In this document: positions 40,372 through 48,440 of the stretch, in pieces
Numbering within the stretch: the stretch's first letter is position 1
Layout of the letters: the number at the start of each line of letters is the position of its first letter
Source of the DNA: Amycolatopsis iheyensis
Lineage (GTDB): Bacteria; Actinomycetota; Actinomycetes; Mycobacteriales; Pseudonocardiaceae
Length of the DNA: 64,000 nt
Assembly (NCBI RefSeq): GCF_024703995.1
Contig: NZ_JAMXQV010000019.1
Coordinates: 124,001 to 188,000, forward strand
Reading direction: 5' to 3'
Program-made: the position numbers and the translations under genes
Notes under the pieces: model-generated
The model's database searches: none
Seen by the model: only the letters and a program-made list of their open reading frames with translations
What the model was told of the DNA's origin: nothing

Positions 40372-41049
40372 GTGGGCGGAGCGAAGGCGCGGACCGCGCT
40401 GGCGGGCGTGCTGACCGGCGCGGCCGTGCTGGCCGTGACGGCGTGCGAGAACGAGCAGCCGCAAGCGCGGCAGAGCCGGCCGCCGGAGATCAACGGCGTC
40501 GTGACCTCCGCGGCGCCGACCGCGACGAGCATGCCACCGTCGTCGAAGGTCCCGCAGGCCACGACGGTCCCGGCGCCGACGACCGCGGAGCCGGACAACG
40601 GTGCGCCACGCCGCTGCACGGCGAACGAGCTCGCCGTCAAGCTCGGCGCGGCGGCCGAGAACTCCTACGGCCAGTTCGAGATCCCGCTGGTGTTCACCAA
40701 CACCGGCGCCAGGGCGTGCCGGCTCGTCGGCGTCCCCGGGGTGGACCTGCACGGCCCCGCCGACCCCAACGGCCCGGTGTACTCGCTGCCGCGGGTCGAC
40801 GACGGGGACAAGGACACGCTGGCCGCGCCGGGCGCGTCGTCGACCGCGCACCTGGTCGTCCTGCCCTGGACCGAGGGGTCGGAGGGCAGTGCCGGATCCG
40901 GGAAGTGGGTGCCGACGCAGCTGGTCACGACGCCGCCGGGGCAGACCATCCCGCTGACGGTGGCCTGGCCGAACGGCATCTCGGTGCTGCGGCAGGACAT
41001 GGCGACGCACCCGGGCTCGTCGGTGCACGGCCTGACCGTCCGAGCCTGA
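40372..41049 (+). CDS. DUF4232 lipoprotein
   Basis: 225 residues. GTG 40372 has GGGGAGGGG upstream and begins a lipoprotein signal with lipobox AVTAC (Cys near 25). A Thr/Pro/Ser-rich linker of about 50 residues precedes a DUF4232 beta sandwich (RRCTANELAVKLGAAAENSYGQFEIPLVFTNTGARACRLVGVPGVDLHG). The two Cys in this domain likely form a disulfide. Such lipoproteins are frequent in actinomycetes and of unknown role. It stands alone, 79 bases after the symporter. Confidence 0.88.
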   Translation: MGGAKARTALAGVLTGAAVLAVTACENEQPQARQSRPPEINGVVTSAAPTATSMPPSSKVPQATTVPAPTTAEPDNGAPRRCTANELAVKLGAAAENSYGQFEIPLVFTNTGARACRLVGVPGVDLHGPADPNGPVYSLPRVDDGDKDTLAAPGASSTAHLVVLPWTEGSEGSAGSGKWVPTQLVTTPPGQTIPLTVAWPNGISVLRQDMATHPGSSVHGLTVRA

Positions 41050-41180
41050 GTCCTTTGTGGACAGAATAGGCGGCGCCGCTGGGCATGGCTGACTCCTGGC
41101 GAGTGAGCCCCTGGGCGGGTGGCGGCGCCACGCAGAGGTGCGGGTGAAACCGGTTCCGAATATCGCCCCCGGCCGCGGAT

Positions 41181-41217
41181 CTGTCAAGGCTTGACAGGCC
41201 GGGCCCGGTGGTATGAA
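41181..41217 (+). promoter_or_regulatory. Probable promoter with palindrome over the -35, ahead of the glucanase
   Basis: CTGTCAA-GGC-TTGACAG (41181-41197) is a perfect inverted repeat whose right arm supplies TTGACA (41191-41196); TATGAA (41212-41217) follows after 15 bases. A repressor bound here would cover the -35 box. The start codon is 124 bases downstream, so the leader would be long. The rest of the 41050-41340 gap shows nothing else I can name. Confidence 0.45.
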
Positions 41218-41340
41218 CCTTTTCACCGATCGTCCCGGCCGGCCCGGAAGCTCCTGCCCGGCGGTCTTCGGGACGAGCCGGACGACGCCGTCCCCTGACC
41301 GGCGGCGGGTCCGCCCCACTTCCCCGGCCAGGGAGGAACC

Positions 41341-42678
41341 ATGCCCTCGAAACGCCGTGTCCCCCGACTGCTCACCCTGACCGCCGCCCTCGTGGTCGCC
41401 ACGCTCGGCTTCGCCGTGCCGGCCGCGCAAGCGGCGGACACCCTGATCTCCCAAGGGAAAGCCGCGACCGCGTCCTCGGTGGAGAACGCCGGCACCCCCG
41501 CTTCCGCCGCGGTGGACGGCAGCGCCGGCACCCGCTGGTCGTCGCAGTTCAGCGATCCACAGTGGATCCGCGTAGATCTCGGCGGCGCCGCGACCGTCAG
41601 CCGGGTCGTGCTGAACTGGGAGGCCGCCTACGCCACCGCCTTCCAGATCCAGATGTCCGACAACGGATCCAGCTGGTCCACTGTGTACCAGACGACCACC
41701 GGAACCGGCGGCACGCAAACGCTGGCCGTCACCGGCGCCGGGCGGTACGTGCGGCTGTACACGACGGCCCGCGCCACGCCCTACGGCGTCTCGCTGTGGG
41801 AGTTCCAGGTCTACGGCACCGGCGGCGGCACGACGCAGCCCGGCTCCGGCGTGCCACCCGAGTCGTTCTGGGGTGACACCGGCGGCATCCCGGCCGCGCG
41901 GAACGTGCTCACGGTGAAGGTGCTCAACCGCACCAACGGCAAGTACCCGGACAGTCAGGTGTTCTGGAACTTCGGCGGCCAGACCCACTCGATCGCCGAG
42001 CAGCCCTACATCGACATGCCCGCCAACTCCGCCGGGCGGATGTACTTCTACCTCGGCACGCCGAACGGCCAGTACGCCGACTTCATCGAGTTCACCGTCG
42101 GGCCGGACGTGTTCAACGGCAACACCACCCGGGTGGACGCGTTCGCGCTGAAGCTGGCCATGCGGCTGCACGCCCACGACGGCTACGACGTCCAGGTCGG
42201 CGACGACTACGGGACCTTCCAAGAAGATCGCGCGGCGACGTTCGCGAAGTTCCAGGCCGAGGTGCCGACGGAGTTCAAGGGCCTGGCGACGGTGAACGCG
42301 CCGTACCGCATCCCGGCGCCGGGCAGCGCGCCGGACTTCCGCACCGGCGGCAAGTACGCGAACTACTTCACCGCGTACGCGCAGTCGGTGGGTGTCAACG
42401 AGCCGACGTCGAACATCACCGGGTGCGCCGGCTCGCTGGCCGGCAACCCGGACATGTGCGCGGCGCTGAACCGGCACACCGCGCACCTGCCGCAGTCGCA
42501 GTGGCAGGATCCGGCCCGGTACTACCAGGCGGCGCCCGCGAACTACTACGCGAAGTTCTGGCACGACCACGGGATCAACCACCTGGCGTACGGCTTCCCG
42601 TACGACGACGTCGCCGGCCAGTCCTCGTTCGTCTCGCACGGTGATCCGCAGTGGCTGCTGGTCGCCGTCGGCTGGTGA
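41341..42678 (+). CDS. Secreted GH64-type beta-1,3-glucanase with N-terminal discoidin (CBM32-like) domain
   Basis: 445 residues. A Sec signal ends near AQAA (residue 32). An F5/8 type C domain (about 33-160: ASSVENAGTPASAAVDGSAGTRWSSQFSDPQWIRVDLGG...YGVSLWEFQVYG) is followed by a short Gly/Thr linker and a GH64/thaumatin-like catalytic region (about 180-445: VDAFALKLAMRLHAHDGYDVQVGDDYGTF ... PANYYAKFWHDHGINHLAYGFPYDD ... WLLVAVGW). GH64 enzymes release laminaripentaose from beta-1,3-glucan. Asp and Glu in the DYGTFQEDRA stretch are likely catalytic. The discoidin domain would target fungal or plant wall glycans. Confidence 0.88.
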   Translation: MPSKRRVPRLLTLTAALVVATLGFAVPAAQAADTLISQGKAATASSVENAGTPASAAVDGSAGTRWSSQFSDPQWIRVDLGGAATVSRVVLNWEAAYATAFQIQMSDNGSSWSTVYQTTTGTGGTQTLAVTGAGRYVRLYTTARATPYGVSLWEFQVYGTGGGTTQPGSGVPPESFWGDTGGIPAARNVLTVKVLNRTNGKYPDSQVFWNFGGQTHSIAEQPYIDMPANSAGRMYFYLGTPNGQYADFIEFTVGPDVFNGNTTRVDAFALKLAMRLHAHDGYDVQVGDDYGTFQEDRAATFAKFQAEVPTEFKGLATVNAPYRIPAPGSAPDFRTGGKYANYFTAYAQSVGVNEPTSNITGCAGSLAGNPDMCAALNRHTAHLPQSQWQDPARYYQAAPANYYAKFWHDHGINHLAYGFPYDDVAGQSSFVSHGDPQWLLVAVGW

Positions 42679-42985
42679 TCACCGGGTGCCGACATTCGGA
42701 TCACTGGAATCGTGCGTTCGGTTCAACCGAATCGTTGGGAAGATTCCGGCCGTCCTGTCACAATAGTCCGATGTGGACCTCGTCAAGCTCGGCAAACGTG
42801 CTACAGTAAGGGAAATCGACGCGTTCGGCCGGACTGTGCAAACGAGACACCACGTGATCGGTTACGGCGATCGGCGATGTCGATCAGTTGAGATTGCTCA
42901 CCGCGGTTTTCGCGAATCAGATGTTTCTCCGAGCCCTTTTGGTGGATCCCTGGGATGTCGAATTCCCCATCGGGAGGAGCACATC
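42679..42985 (+). other. Long leader/intergenic region with a palindrome and one arm of a long inverted repeat
   Basis: This 307-base gap has no convincing open frame. It holds a perfect palindrome TTCGGTT-C-AACCGAA (42717-42731), a TACAGT -10-like box near 42810, and at 42898-42918 the left arm of a 21-base inverted repeat. The base composition is less GC-rich than the flanking genes, as expected for a promoter and 5' leader. Confidence 0.6.
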
Positions 42986-43010
42986 ATGAGATTCGCGAAA
43001 ACCGCGGTGA
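42898..43010 (+). promoter_or_regulatory. 21-bp perfect inverted repeat enclosing ribosome site and start codon
   Basis: Arms 42898-42918 (beginning TCACCGCGGTTTTCGCG) and 42990-43010 are exact complements. The 71-base loop holds GGGAGGAG and the ATG at 42986; the right arm is codons 2-9 of the signal peptide. In RNA this would clamp the translation start within a long hairpin, a possible translational switch or RNase III target. Confidence 0.8.
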
Positions 43011-43528
43011 TCGCCGTCGTCGTCGCCGCGCTGGTGGCGATGTTCACCGGCACGGGCACCGCGTCCGCAGCGCCCGCACCCGCCGTCCCGGCGCTCACCG
43101 CGCCGATCACCGGCACCTTCACCGACGCCTCGGGCGGCACCGGCACCGCGGCCGGCACCTTCACTCCGACCGGCTTCGTCGCCGACGGCCAGAACCTCGT
43201 GGCGAACGGCGTCGCTGACGTGACGCTGACGGACTCCGCCGGTCAGCAGGTCGGCACCCAGTCGCGTGCGGTCAGCGTGCCGGTCGGCGTCGCGGCGGCG
43301 TCGTGCCAGATCCTCGACCTGGTGCTCGGGCCGCTCGACCTGGACCTGCTCGGCCTGGTCGTGCACCTGGACCGGGTGCACCTGAACATCACCGCCGACG
43401 CGGGCCCCGGCAACCTGCTGGGCAACCTCCTGTGCGCCATCGCCGGCCTGCTCGACCCGGGCCCGCTGACGGACCTGCAGGCGCTGGTGAACCTGCTCAA
43501 CCAGATCATCGCCATCCTCGGCGGCTGA
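42986..43528 (+). CDS. Small secreted actinobacterial protein of unknown function
   Basis: 180 residues. ATG 42986 has GGGAGGAG five to six bases upstream. The signal (MRFAKTAVIAVVVAALVAMFTGTGTASA) is cleaved near residue 29. The mature part has a beta-rich half (ITGTFTDASGGTGTAAGTFTPTGFVADGQNLVANGVADVTLTD) and a hydrophobic half with two Cys and repeated Leu/Asp motifs (CQILDLVLGPLDLDLLGLVVHLDRVHLNITADAGPGNLLGNLLCAIAGLL). This type is widespread in actinomycetes and has no assigned role; surface-active or cell-wall association is only a guess. Its start codon lies in the loop of a 21-bp inverted repeat. Confidence 0.85.
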   Translation: MRFAKTAVIAVVVAALVAMFTGTGTASAAPAPAVPALTAPITGTFTDASGGTGTAAGTFTPTGFVADGQNLVANGVADVTLTDSAGQQVGTQSRAVSVPVGVAAASCQILDLVLGPLDLDLLGLVVHLDRVHLNITADAGPGNLLGNLLCAIAGLLDPGPLTDLQALVNLLNQIIAILGG

Positions 43529-43536
43529 CCGGTCTA

Positions 43537-43602
43537 CCGCGGCTTGTCGTGAGTGTTTAGGGCGGTTCTAACCGCCCTAAACACTCACGACAACTTGCAC
43601 CG
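43537..43602. repeat. 66-bp palindromic dispersed element, copy 2
   Basis: Matches copy 1 (11982-12047) at all but two positions; the palindromic core is 43548-43589. Here the arms extend to 22 bases because the two differing bases (CA for GG) pair with TTG on the left. It lies between the ends of convergent genes (stops at 43528 and 43608), which suits a two-way terminator. Confidence 0.85.
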
Positions 43603-43607
43603 AGGGT

Positions 43608-44948
43608 TCAGTCCAGCATCGCGTTCTTCGTCTCCGGCGCCCACAGCACCGACACCACGAGCCCGACGACCAGCACCAGCGTCAGGATCAGCATCGTCGG
43701 GGAGAAGCCGATTCCGTCCAGCGCCAAGGGAAGCAGGAACGTGCCGATGGCCGAGCCGACCCGGCTCAGGCCGTTCAGCAGGCCCACGCCGGAGCTGCGC
43801 AGGTCCGTCGGGAACAGCTCCGGCGGGTACACCTGGTCGAGGTTCACCGCCGCCGACATCGTGAACGTGAAGACCAGGAACAGCGGGAACAGCAACGCGG
43901 TCGGGGCGTCCGGCCAGACCGCCATCGGCGCCATCGACACGATCAGCACCACGAACGACCAGATCGTCAGGCCGCGGCGGGTCATCTTCGCCACCAGCCA
44001 CAGGCCGCCGAGGCTGCCCAGCAGCAGGAACAGGTTGAGCAGGCCGTCGCTGGTCGTGTCCTCCTCGCCGATGCCGATCTTGAGCAGCACCAGCGGCAGG
44101 AACGTGTAGATCGCGAAGTACGGGATGACCTGCGCGTTGTAGAAGATCGCGCCGAACGCGGTGGCCCGGCGGTACTTCTTGCCGAACAGCTCGCGGTACT
44201 TCGCCCGCCGCTCCGGGCGGTGGGTGGCGACCAGCTGGTCGAACGCCGCTTCGTCCCCGCGCAGCCGCCGCACGACCGCGCGGGCCTGGTCGAGCCGGCC
44301 CTGGGTGAGCAGCCACCGCGGCGACTCCGGCACGCCGATCCGCAGCAGCACCACGGCGATCGCCGGGACGCAGCTCGTCGCGAGCAGCCAGCGCCACGAA
44401 TCCTCGCCGAGGGACACCAGGTAGTTCCCGAGGAAGAACGCGGCGACGTAACCGACCGTCCACAAGACAGTGAGGGACGCGAGCAGCCCGCCGCGGTACT
44501 TGCGGGGAACGAACTCCGCGACCAGTGTCGGGCCCAGTGCGTAATCCGCGCCGATGCCGATCCCGATCAGCAAGCGCAGGACGAACAACTGCACCGGGTC
44601 CTGCACGAAGAACTCCGCGGCCGACGCCACGGCGATCAGCAGGAAGTCCAAAGTGTACAGCCGCTGGCGGCCGATCTTGTCCGCCGCCCAGCCGACGAGC
44701 ACGCTGCCGAGGAAGATCCCGATCAGCGCGGACGCGCCGAGCAGCCCCTCCCACACCGCGCCGAAGCCGAGCGACGAGGCGATCACCGGCAGGGCGATGC
44801 TGATGATGCCCAGCTCGTAGCCGTCGGAGTAGTTGGCGCAGAACGTCAGCGCCGTGATGCGGACGTGGAACCGGTTGAGGGGGACGTCGTCAAAAGCCGT
44901 GACCTCCGCGCCCTCACTCGGGGAGGAAGAGGTCTTGCTCTGCGGCAT
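43608..44948 (-). CDS. MFS metabolite transporter (sugar-porter/AAHS-like)
   Basis: 446 residues, 12 membrane helices. Motif A reads GWAADKIGRQ between helices 2 and 3, RLLIGIGIGADYALGPTLVAEFVP is helix 4, PESPRWLL precedes the central loop and RSSGVGLLNGLSRVGSAIG lies in helix 11. The type covers sugars, aromatic acids and small organic acids. Its start overlaps the RpiR regulator gene by 35 bases, so they are co-transcribed leftward, divergent from the ammonia-lyase-like gene. It likely carries the lyase substrate or product. Confidence 0.9.
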   Translation of the reverse strand: MPQSKTSSSPSEGAEVTAFDDVPLNRFHVRITALTFCANYSDGYELGIISIALPVIASSLGFGAVWEGLLGASALIGIFLGSVLVGWAADKIGRQRLYTLDFLLIAVASAAEFFVQDPVQLFVLRLLIGIGIGADYALGPTLVAEFVPRKYRGGLLASLTVLWTVGYVAAFFLGNYLVSLGEDSWRWLLATSCVPAIAVVLLRIGVPESPRWLLTQGRLDQARAVVRRLRGDEAAFDQLVATHRPERRAKYRELFGKKYRRATAFGAIFYNAQVIPYFAIYTFLPLVLLKIGIGEEDTTSDGLLNLFLLLGSLGGLWLVAKMTRRGLTIWSFVVLIVSMAPMAVWPDAPTALLFPLFLVFTFTMSAAVNLDQVYPPELFPTDLRSSGVGLLNGLSRVGSAIGTFLLPLALDGIGFSPTMLILTLVLVVGLVVSVLWAPETKNAMLD

Positions 44949-45774
44949 AGTCTTCGAAGCCTTCCAGTCGTTGCCGGGCCGTGGCGCCGGCCGCGTCGGC
45001 CATCGCCTCGACCAGCGCCACGGTCAGCGAGACGACCGCGGCGTGGGAGTCGAACACGAACTCCGACGCGACGCCCGCGCTCAGCACGTCGTCGGCGTGG
45101 GGGGTCAACGCCGAGACGGGCCGGTCCGTGATCAGGAGCGTGCGCAGGCCCAGCGCGCGGGCGTCTTCGAGCGCGGCCAGGCTTTCCCGCGGGTAGCGGG
45201 GGAGCGCGACCAGGACCAGCGTCCGCGCGCCGCACCGGTGGGCGTGGCGCAGGGAGTCGCCGAAGACGCTGCCGGAGTCGGTCAGCAGCCGGACGTCCGG
45301 GTGGATCTTCGTGGCCAGGTAGGCGAACGCCGCCGCCTGGGCCGAGGAGACGCGGTAGCCGGTCACGACGAGCGGAGCGGACGCCATCAGCCCGGCGGCG
45401 ATCGCGCGCAGCCGTGTGTCGTCGGCCAGCTGGGTCCGCAACGCGGCGAGGTTGCGCAGGTCGGCGTCGATCGCGTCCTGGAACTTGTTGCCGCCGCACT
45501 CCGGCTCCGGTTCGGCCGCCGCTTCACGCAGGTAGCGGCGGAACCCGGCGTACCCGTCGAACCCGAGCAGGGCGACGAACCGGGTTACCGACGGCTGACT
45601 GACCTGCGCGTACTCGGCCAGCTCGGCGCTGGTGAGCGCCACCGCCTCGGCCGCGTGGTCGGCGAGGTAGCTGGCGATGCGCCGCTGCGCCGGGGTCAGC
45701 CGGTGGGCGGTGAGCAGCTCGTGCAGCGACCGGGACAACCCTGTCTCCGTCCTTGTGTGAATGAGTAGTTTCAT
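44914..45774 (-). CDS. RpiR/MurR family transcriptional regulator
   Basis: 286 residues. HTH_6 domain (LTPAQRRIASYLADHAAEAVALTSAELAEYAQVSQPSVTRFVALLGFDGYAGFRRYL) and a SIS domain (about 125-260: APLVVTGYRVSSAQAAAFAYLATKI...LVLVALPRYPRES) that usually binds a phosphosugar. ATG 45774 sits inside a TTTCAT/ATGAAA dyad shared with the divergent lyase gene, so it probably controls both sides and itself. The ligand need not be a sugar phosphate given the lyase context. Confidence 0.92.
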   Translation of the reverse strand: MKLLIHTRTETGLSRSLHELLTAHRLTPAQRRIASYLADHAAEAVALTSAELAEYAQVSQPSVTRFVALLGFDGYAGFRRYLREAAAEPEPECGGNKFQDAIDADLRNLAALRTQLADDTRLRAIAAGLMASAPLVVTGYRVSSAQAAAFAYLATKIHPDVRLLTDSGSVFGDSLRHAHRCGARTLVLVALPRYPRESLAALEDARALGLRTLLITDRPVSALTPHADDVLSAGVASEFVFDSHAAVVSLTVALVEAMADAAGATARQRLEGFEDYAAEQDLFLPE

Positions 45775-45797
45775 GTCACCTTAAGAATGAATGAAAA
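45768..45797. promoter_or_regulatory. Candidate RpiR operator between regulator and lyase genes
   Basis: TTTCAT (45769-45774) and ATGAAA (45791-45796) face each other across 16 bases in an AT-rich island between the divergent starts. The left half overlaps the regulator's own start codon. AT-rich dyads of this kind are typical for RpiR proteins. Confidence 0.4.
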
Positions 45798-45816
45798 CTT
45801 GTCAAGAGAGGTGGCG

Positions 45817-47268
45817 ATGACCGACACCAACCGCATCGAGATCAGCGGGGCCGGGCTCCGGTGCGCCGACGTGGTGCGCGTGGCCCGGCGCAGCGCGTCG
45901 ACCGAGCTCGCCGCCGACGCGGTGAAGCGGGCGGAGGCGGGTTACCAGCTGGCCGTGGAGCTGGGCGCCAAGCGCGCGGTCTACGGGCGCACCACGGGGG
46001 TCGGGGCCAACCGGCACACGGTCGTCGACCCGGAGTCGGCCGACCACCACGGCCTGCGCCTGCTGCGCAGCCACGCGGGCGGCACCGGCGACCCGCTGCC
46101 CGACGACGCGGTGCGCGCGGTGATGGCGATCCGGCTCAACCAGCTCGCGGCCGGCGGCAGCGGCGTCCACCCGCGGCTGCTCGAAGTGCTGCAGACGGCG
46201 TTGCGCGTCGGCGCGCTGCCGCACGTCCACTCACGCGGCGCGATCGGCACCGGCGACCTCGCCCAGCTCGCGGAGATCGCGCTGACGCTGGCGGGGGAGC
46301 TGCCGTGGGCGGCGGGCGACCTCGACCCGGTGGCGATCAGCCCGGGTGACGCGCTCGCGTTCATCTCCAGCAACGCTGCGACGCTCGGCGAAGCGGTGCT
46401 GGCCTGGCACGACCTGAGCCGCCTGCTGGCCGCGAGCCACGTCGTCACGGCGTTGACGTTCTGCGCGCTCGGCGGCTCGGCCGAGGCGTATTCCGAGCGG
46501 GTGCACGCGGCGCGCCCGCACCCCGGCGCCGTCCGGTGCGCGGCCGAACTGCGCCGCCTGCTGACCATGGCCGACGACCTGCCCGAGGGTCGCCGGCTGC
46601 AAGATCCGTTCGGGCTGCGGGCGTTCCCGCAGGTGCAGGGCCCGGCGCTGGACGCCGCGGCGGCCGTCGAGCGCGTGCTCGCGATCGACATCAACGCGGC
46701 GGCCGAGAACCCGCTGATCGACGTCGAGACCGAGCAGGCCTACCACCACGGCCAGTTCTCGACCGCCCACGTCGCGCTGGCGTTCGACCAGCTCCGCGCG
46801 GCGCTGCACCACGTCGCGGAGCTGTCCACCGCGCGCCTCGGCGACCTCGTGGAGCCGGACCTGAGCGGGCTGCCGCCGTTCCTCGCCGAGGGGCCGGCGG
46901 GCAGCTCGGGGATCATGATCCTCGAGTACGTCGCGCACGACGCGCTGGGCACGCTGCGCCACGCGGCCTCACCGGTCACCCTCGGCACGGCGGTGATCTC
47001 ACGCGGGCTGGAGGACCACGCGAGCTTCTCCACGCACGCCGTCCGCAGCACGGTCGTCGGCACTGCGGCGTATCGGACCGTGCTGGCGTGTGAGCTGCTC
47101 GGCGCGGTCCGCGCGCTGCGGCTGTCCGGCGCGCCGCTGCCGGACACGCCGCTGCGGGAGGCGTTCCGCCTGGCCGACGGCGGGCTTCCGCACATTCCGG
47201 AGGATCACCCGCTCAGCGCGGAGATCCGGCAGGCCGAGCGGCTGCTCGACCGGCTCGCGGTGCTCTGA
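45817..47268 (+). CDS. Histidine/aromatic ammonia-lyase-like protein with altered MIO triad
   Basis: 483 residues, close to the usual length of HAL. The inner Tyr loop is present (VYGRTTGVGANRHT, Tyr near 56), as are SSNAATLGEAVLAW, PQVQGPALDAAAAVERVLAIDINAAAENPL and FSTHAVRSTVVG. The active-site triad that forms the MIO electrophile, Ala-Ser-Gly in HAL and PAL, aligns to Gly-Thr-Gly at 144-146 (AIGTGDLAQL). Without the Ser the standard MIO may not form, so the reaction may differ from ammonia elimination. ATG 45817 has AGAGAGG before it; ATG 45787 lies in the presumed operator. The 3' end is duplicated downstream. Confidence 0.88.
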   Translation: MTDTNRIEISGAGLRCADVVRVARRSASTELAADAVKRAEAGYQLAVELGAKRAVYGRTTGVGANRHTVVDPESADHHGLRLLRSHAGGTGDPLPDDAVRAVMAIRLNQLAAGGSGVHPRLLEVLQTALRVGALPHVHSRGAIGTGDLAQLAEIALTLAGELPWAAGDLDPVAISPGDALAFISSNAATLGEAVLAWHDLSRLLAASHVVTALTFCALGGSAEAYSERVHAARPHPGAVRCAAELRRLLTMADDLPEGRRLQDPFGLRAFPQVQGPALDAAAAVERVLAIDINAAAENPLIDVETEQAYHHGQFSTAHVALAFDQLRAALHHVAELSTARLGDLVEPDLSGLPPFLAEGPAGSSGIMILEYVAHDALGTLRHAASPVTLGTAVISRGLEDHASFSTHAVRSTVVGTAAYRTVLACELLGAVRALRLSGAPLPDTPLREAFRLADGGLPHIPEDHPLSAEIRQAERLLDRLAVL

Positions 47269-47546
47269 TTCTCAGCCCCCGAGGGAGGTGTCCATCGGTT
47301 TCTCCACGCACGCCGTCCGCTGCACGGTGGCCGGCACCGCGGCGTATCGGACCGTGCTGGCGTGCGAGCTGTCCGGCGCGCCGCTGCCGGACACGCCGCT
47401 GCGGGAGGCGTTCCGCCTGGCCGACGGCGGGCTTCCGCACATTCCGGAGGACCACCCGCTCAGCGCGGAGATCCGGCAGGCCGAGCGGCTGCTCGACCGG
47501 CTCGCGGTGCTCTGATCCTCAGCCCCCGAGAGAGGTGTCCATCGGT
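47026..47546 (+). repeat. Tandem duplication of the lyase gene 3' end
   Basis: Copy 1 is 47026-47299 and copy 2 is 47300-47546. Both run from TTCTCCACGCACGCCGTCCG through the lyase stop and on to GGTGTCCATCGGT, which is the end of the convergent aldo/keto reductase gene. Copy 2 lacks 27 bases (codons for LLGAVRALR) lying between two CTG triplets, and has several substitutions. Confidence 0.95.
47300..47515 (+). pseudogene. Duplicated C-terminal fragment of the ammonia-lyase-like gene
   Basis: Codes for about 71 residues equal to the lyase C-terminus (FSTHAVRCTVAGTAAYRTV ... RLLDRLAVL) with an in-frame nine-residue deletion. It is in a different frame from the intact gene, has no good start or ribosome site, and lacks the active-site half. 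It is a relic of the tandem duplication, yet its frame is still open. Confidence 0.88.
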
Positions 47547-48412
47547 CGCGACGGGACCGCGTCGAGGGTGGCGAGCGTGGGTTCGTCGAAGGCGATGGCG
47601 CCCGCGGCGATGTTCGCCTCGAGGTGGTCGAGGTTCGCGGTGCCGGGGATGAGGTGGACGTTCGGCGCGTGGTGCAGCAGCCAGGCCAGGCCGACCTGCG
47701 ACGGCGTGCGGCCGAGGGCCTCCGCGGCGGCGTGCACGGCCGGCTCGTCGGTCACCTTCGGCAGGCCGGGGAAGGCGCCGCCGAGCGGGAAGAACGGCAC
47801 CCAGGCGATGTCCTCGGCAACGCAGAGCGCGAGCATGTCCTCGTCGTCGCGGCCGACGAGGCTGTAGGCGTTCTGCACGCAGGCGATCCCGGCGGGAAGC
47901 GCTTTCCGCAGGGTGTCGAGGGTGACGCTGCTGAGCCCGATGGCGCCGATCTTGCCCTCGTCACGCAGGGCGGTCATGACGGCGAGCTGGTCGTCGAGGC
48001 CGACCAGCTGGTCACCCTCGGCCAGCACACCCGGCCGCCGGTCGGCACGGCGCAGGTTCACCAGCGGGATCCGGTCGAGCCCGAGCTCCCGCAGGTTGTC
48101 TTCGACGCTCGCCCGGAGTTCCTCGGGTCGCTGCGCCAGGCGGAGGGGGATCGGGCCTTCGGGGTCGGGGTCGGCGCCGACCTTGCTGACGACCAGGACG
48201 TCGTCGCCGGGGCGGAGGGCGTCGCGGATGACGCCGTTGACGAAGCCGTTGCCGTAGAACTGCGCGGTGTCGACGTGGTCGACCCCGAGGTCGAAGGCCC
48301 GGCGCAGCAGGGCGACGGCGGCGTCGCGGTCGTCGCGGAGGCGTTCGAGCTGCATCGCCCCGTACCCGACGCGGGAGACGGTGCGGCCGGCGAGCTTTCC
48401 GGCGGTGGTCAT
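47519..48412 (-). CDS. Aldo/keto reductase
   Basis: 297 residues, a TIM-barrel NADPH-dependent reductase. Asp/Tyr of the catalytic tetrad lie in DLGVDHVDTAQFYGNGFVNGVIRDAL; Lys in DDVLVVSKVGAD; the usual His position reads in LVNLRRADRR, so the His is Leu/Arg-rich and altered. The C-terminal part PSQVGLAWLLHHAPNVHLIPGTANLDHLEANIAA binds NADP. It is divergent from a TetR gene with clear operators between them, so it is probably induced when an aldehyde or ketone inactivates TetR. Its last codons are part of the duplicated block at 47026-47546. Confidence 0.92.
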   Translation of the reverse strand: MTTAGKLAGRTVSRVGYGAMQLERLRDDRDAAVALLRRAFDLGVDHVDTAQFYGNGFVNGVIRDALRPGDDVLVVSKVGADPDPEGPIPLRLAQRPEELRASVEDNLRELGLDRIPLVNLRRADRRPGVLAEGDQLVGLDDQLAVMTALRDEGKIGAIGLSSVTLDTLRKALPAGIACVQNAYSLVGRDDEDMLALCVAEDIAWVPFFPLGGAFPGLPKVTDEPAVHAAAEALGRTPSQVGLAWLLHHAPNVHLIPGTANLDHLEANIAAGAIAFDEPTLATLDAVPSRPMDTSLGG

Positions 48413-48440
48413 GGTGAACCCGCTTCCATGTCATGATGGG

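Noticed and set aside
42773..42985. N-terminal extension of the small secreted protein
   Set aside because: The frame is open but the stretch before ATG 42986 has no signal-like or conserved sequence, while GGGAGGAG and a good signal peptide begin at 42986.
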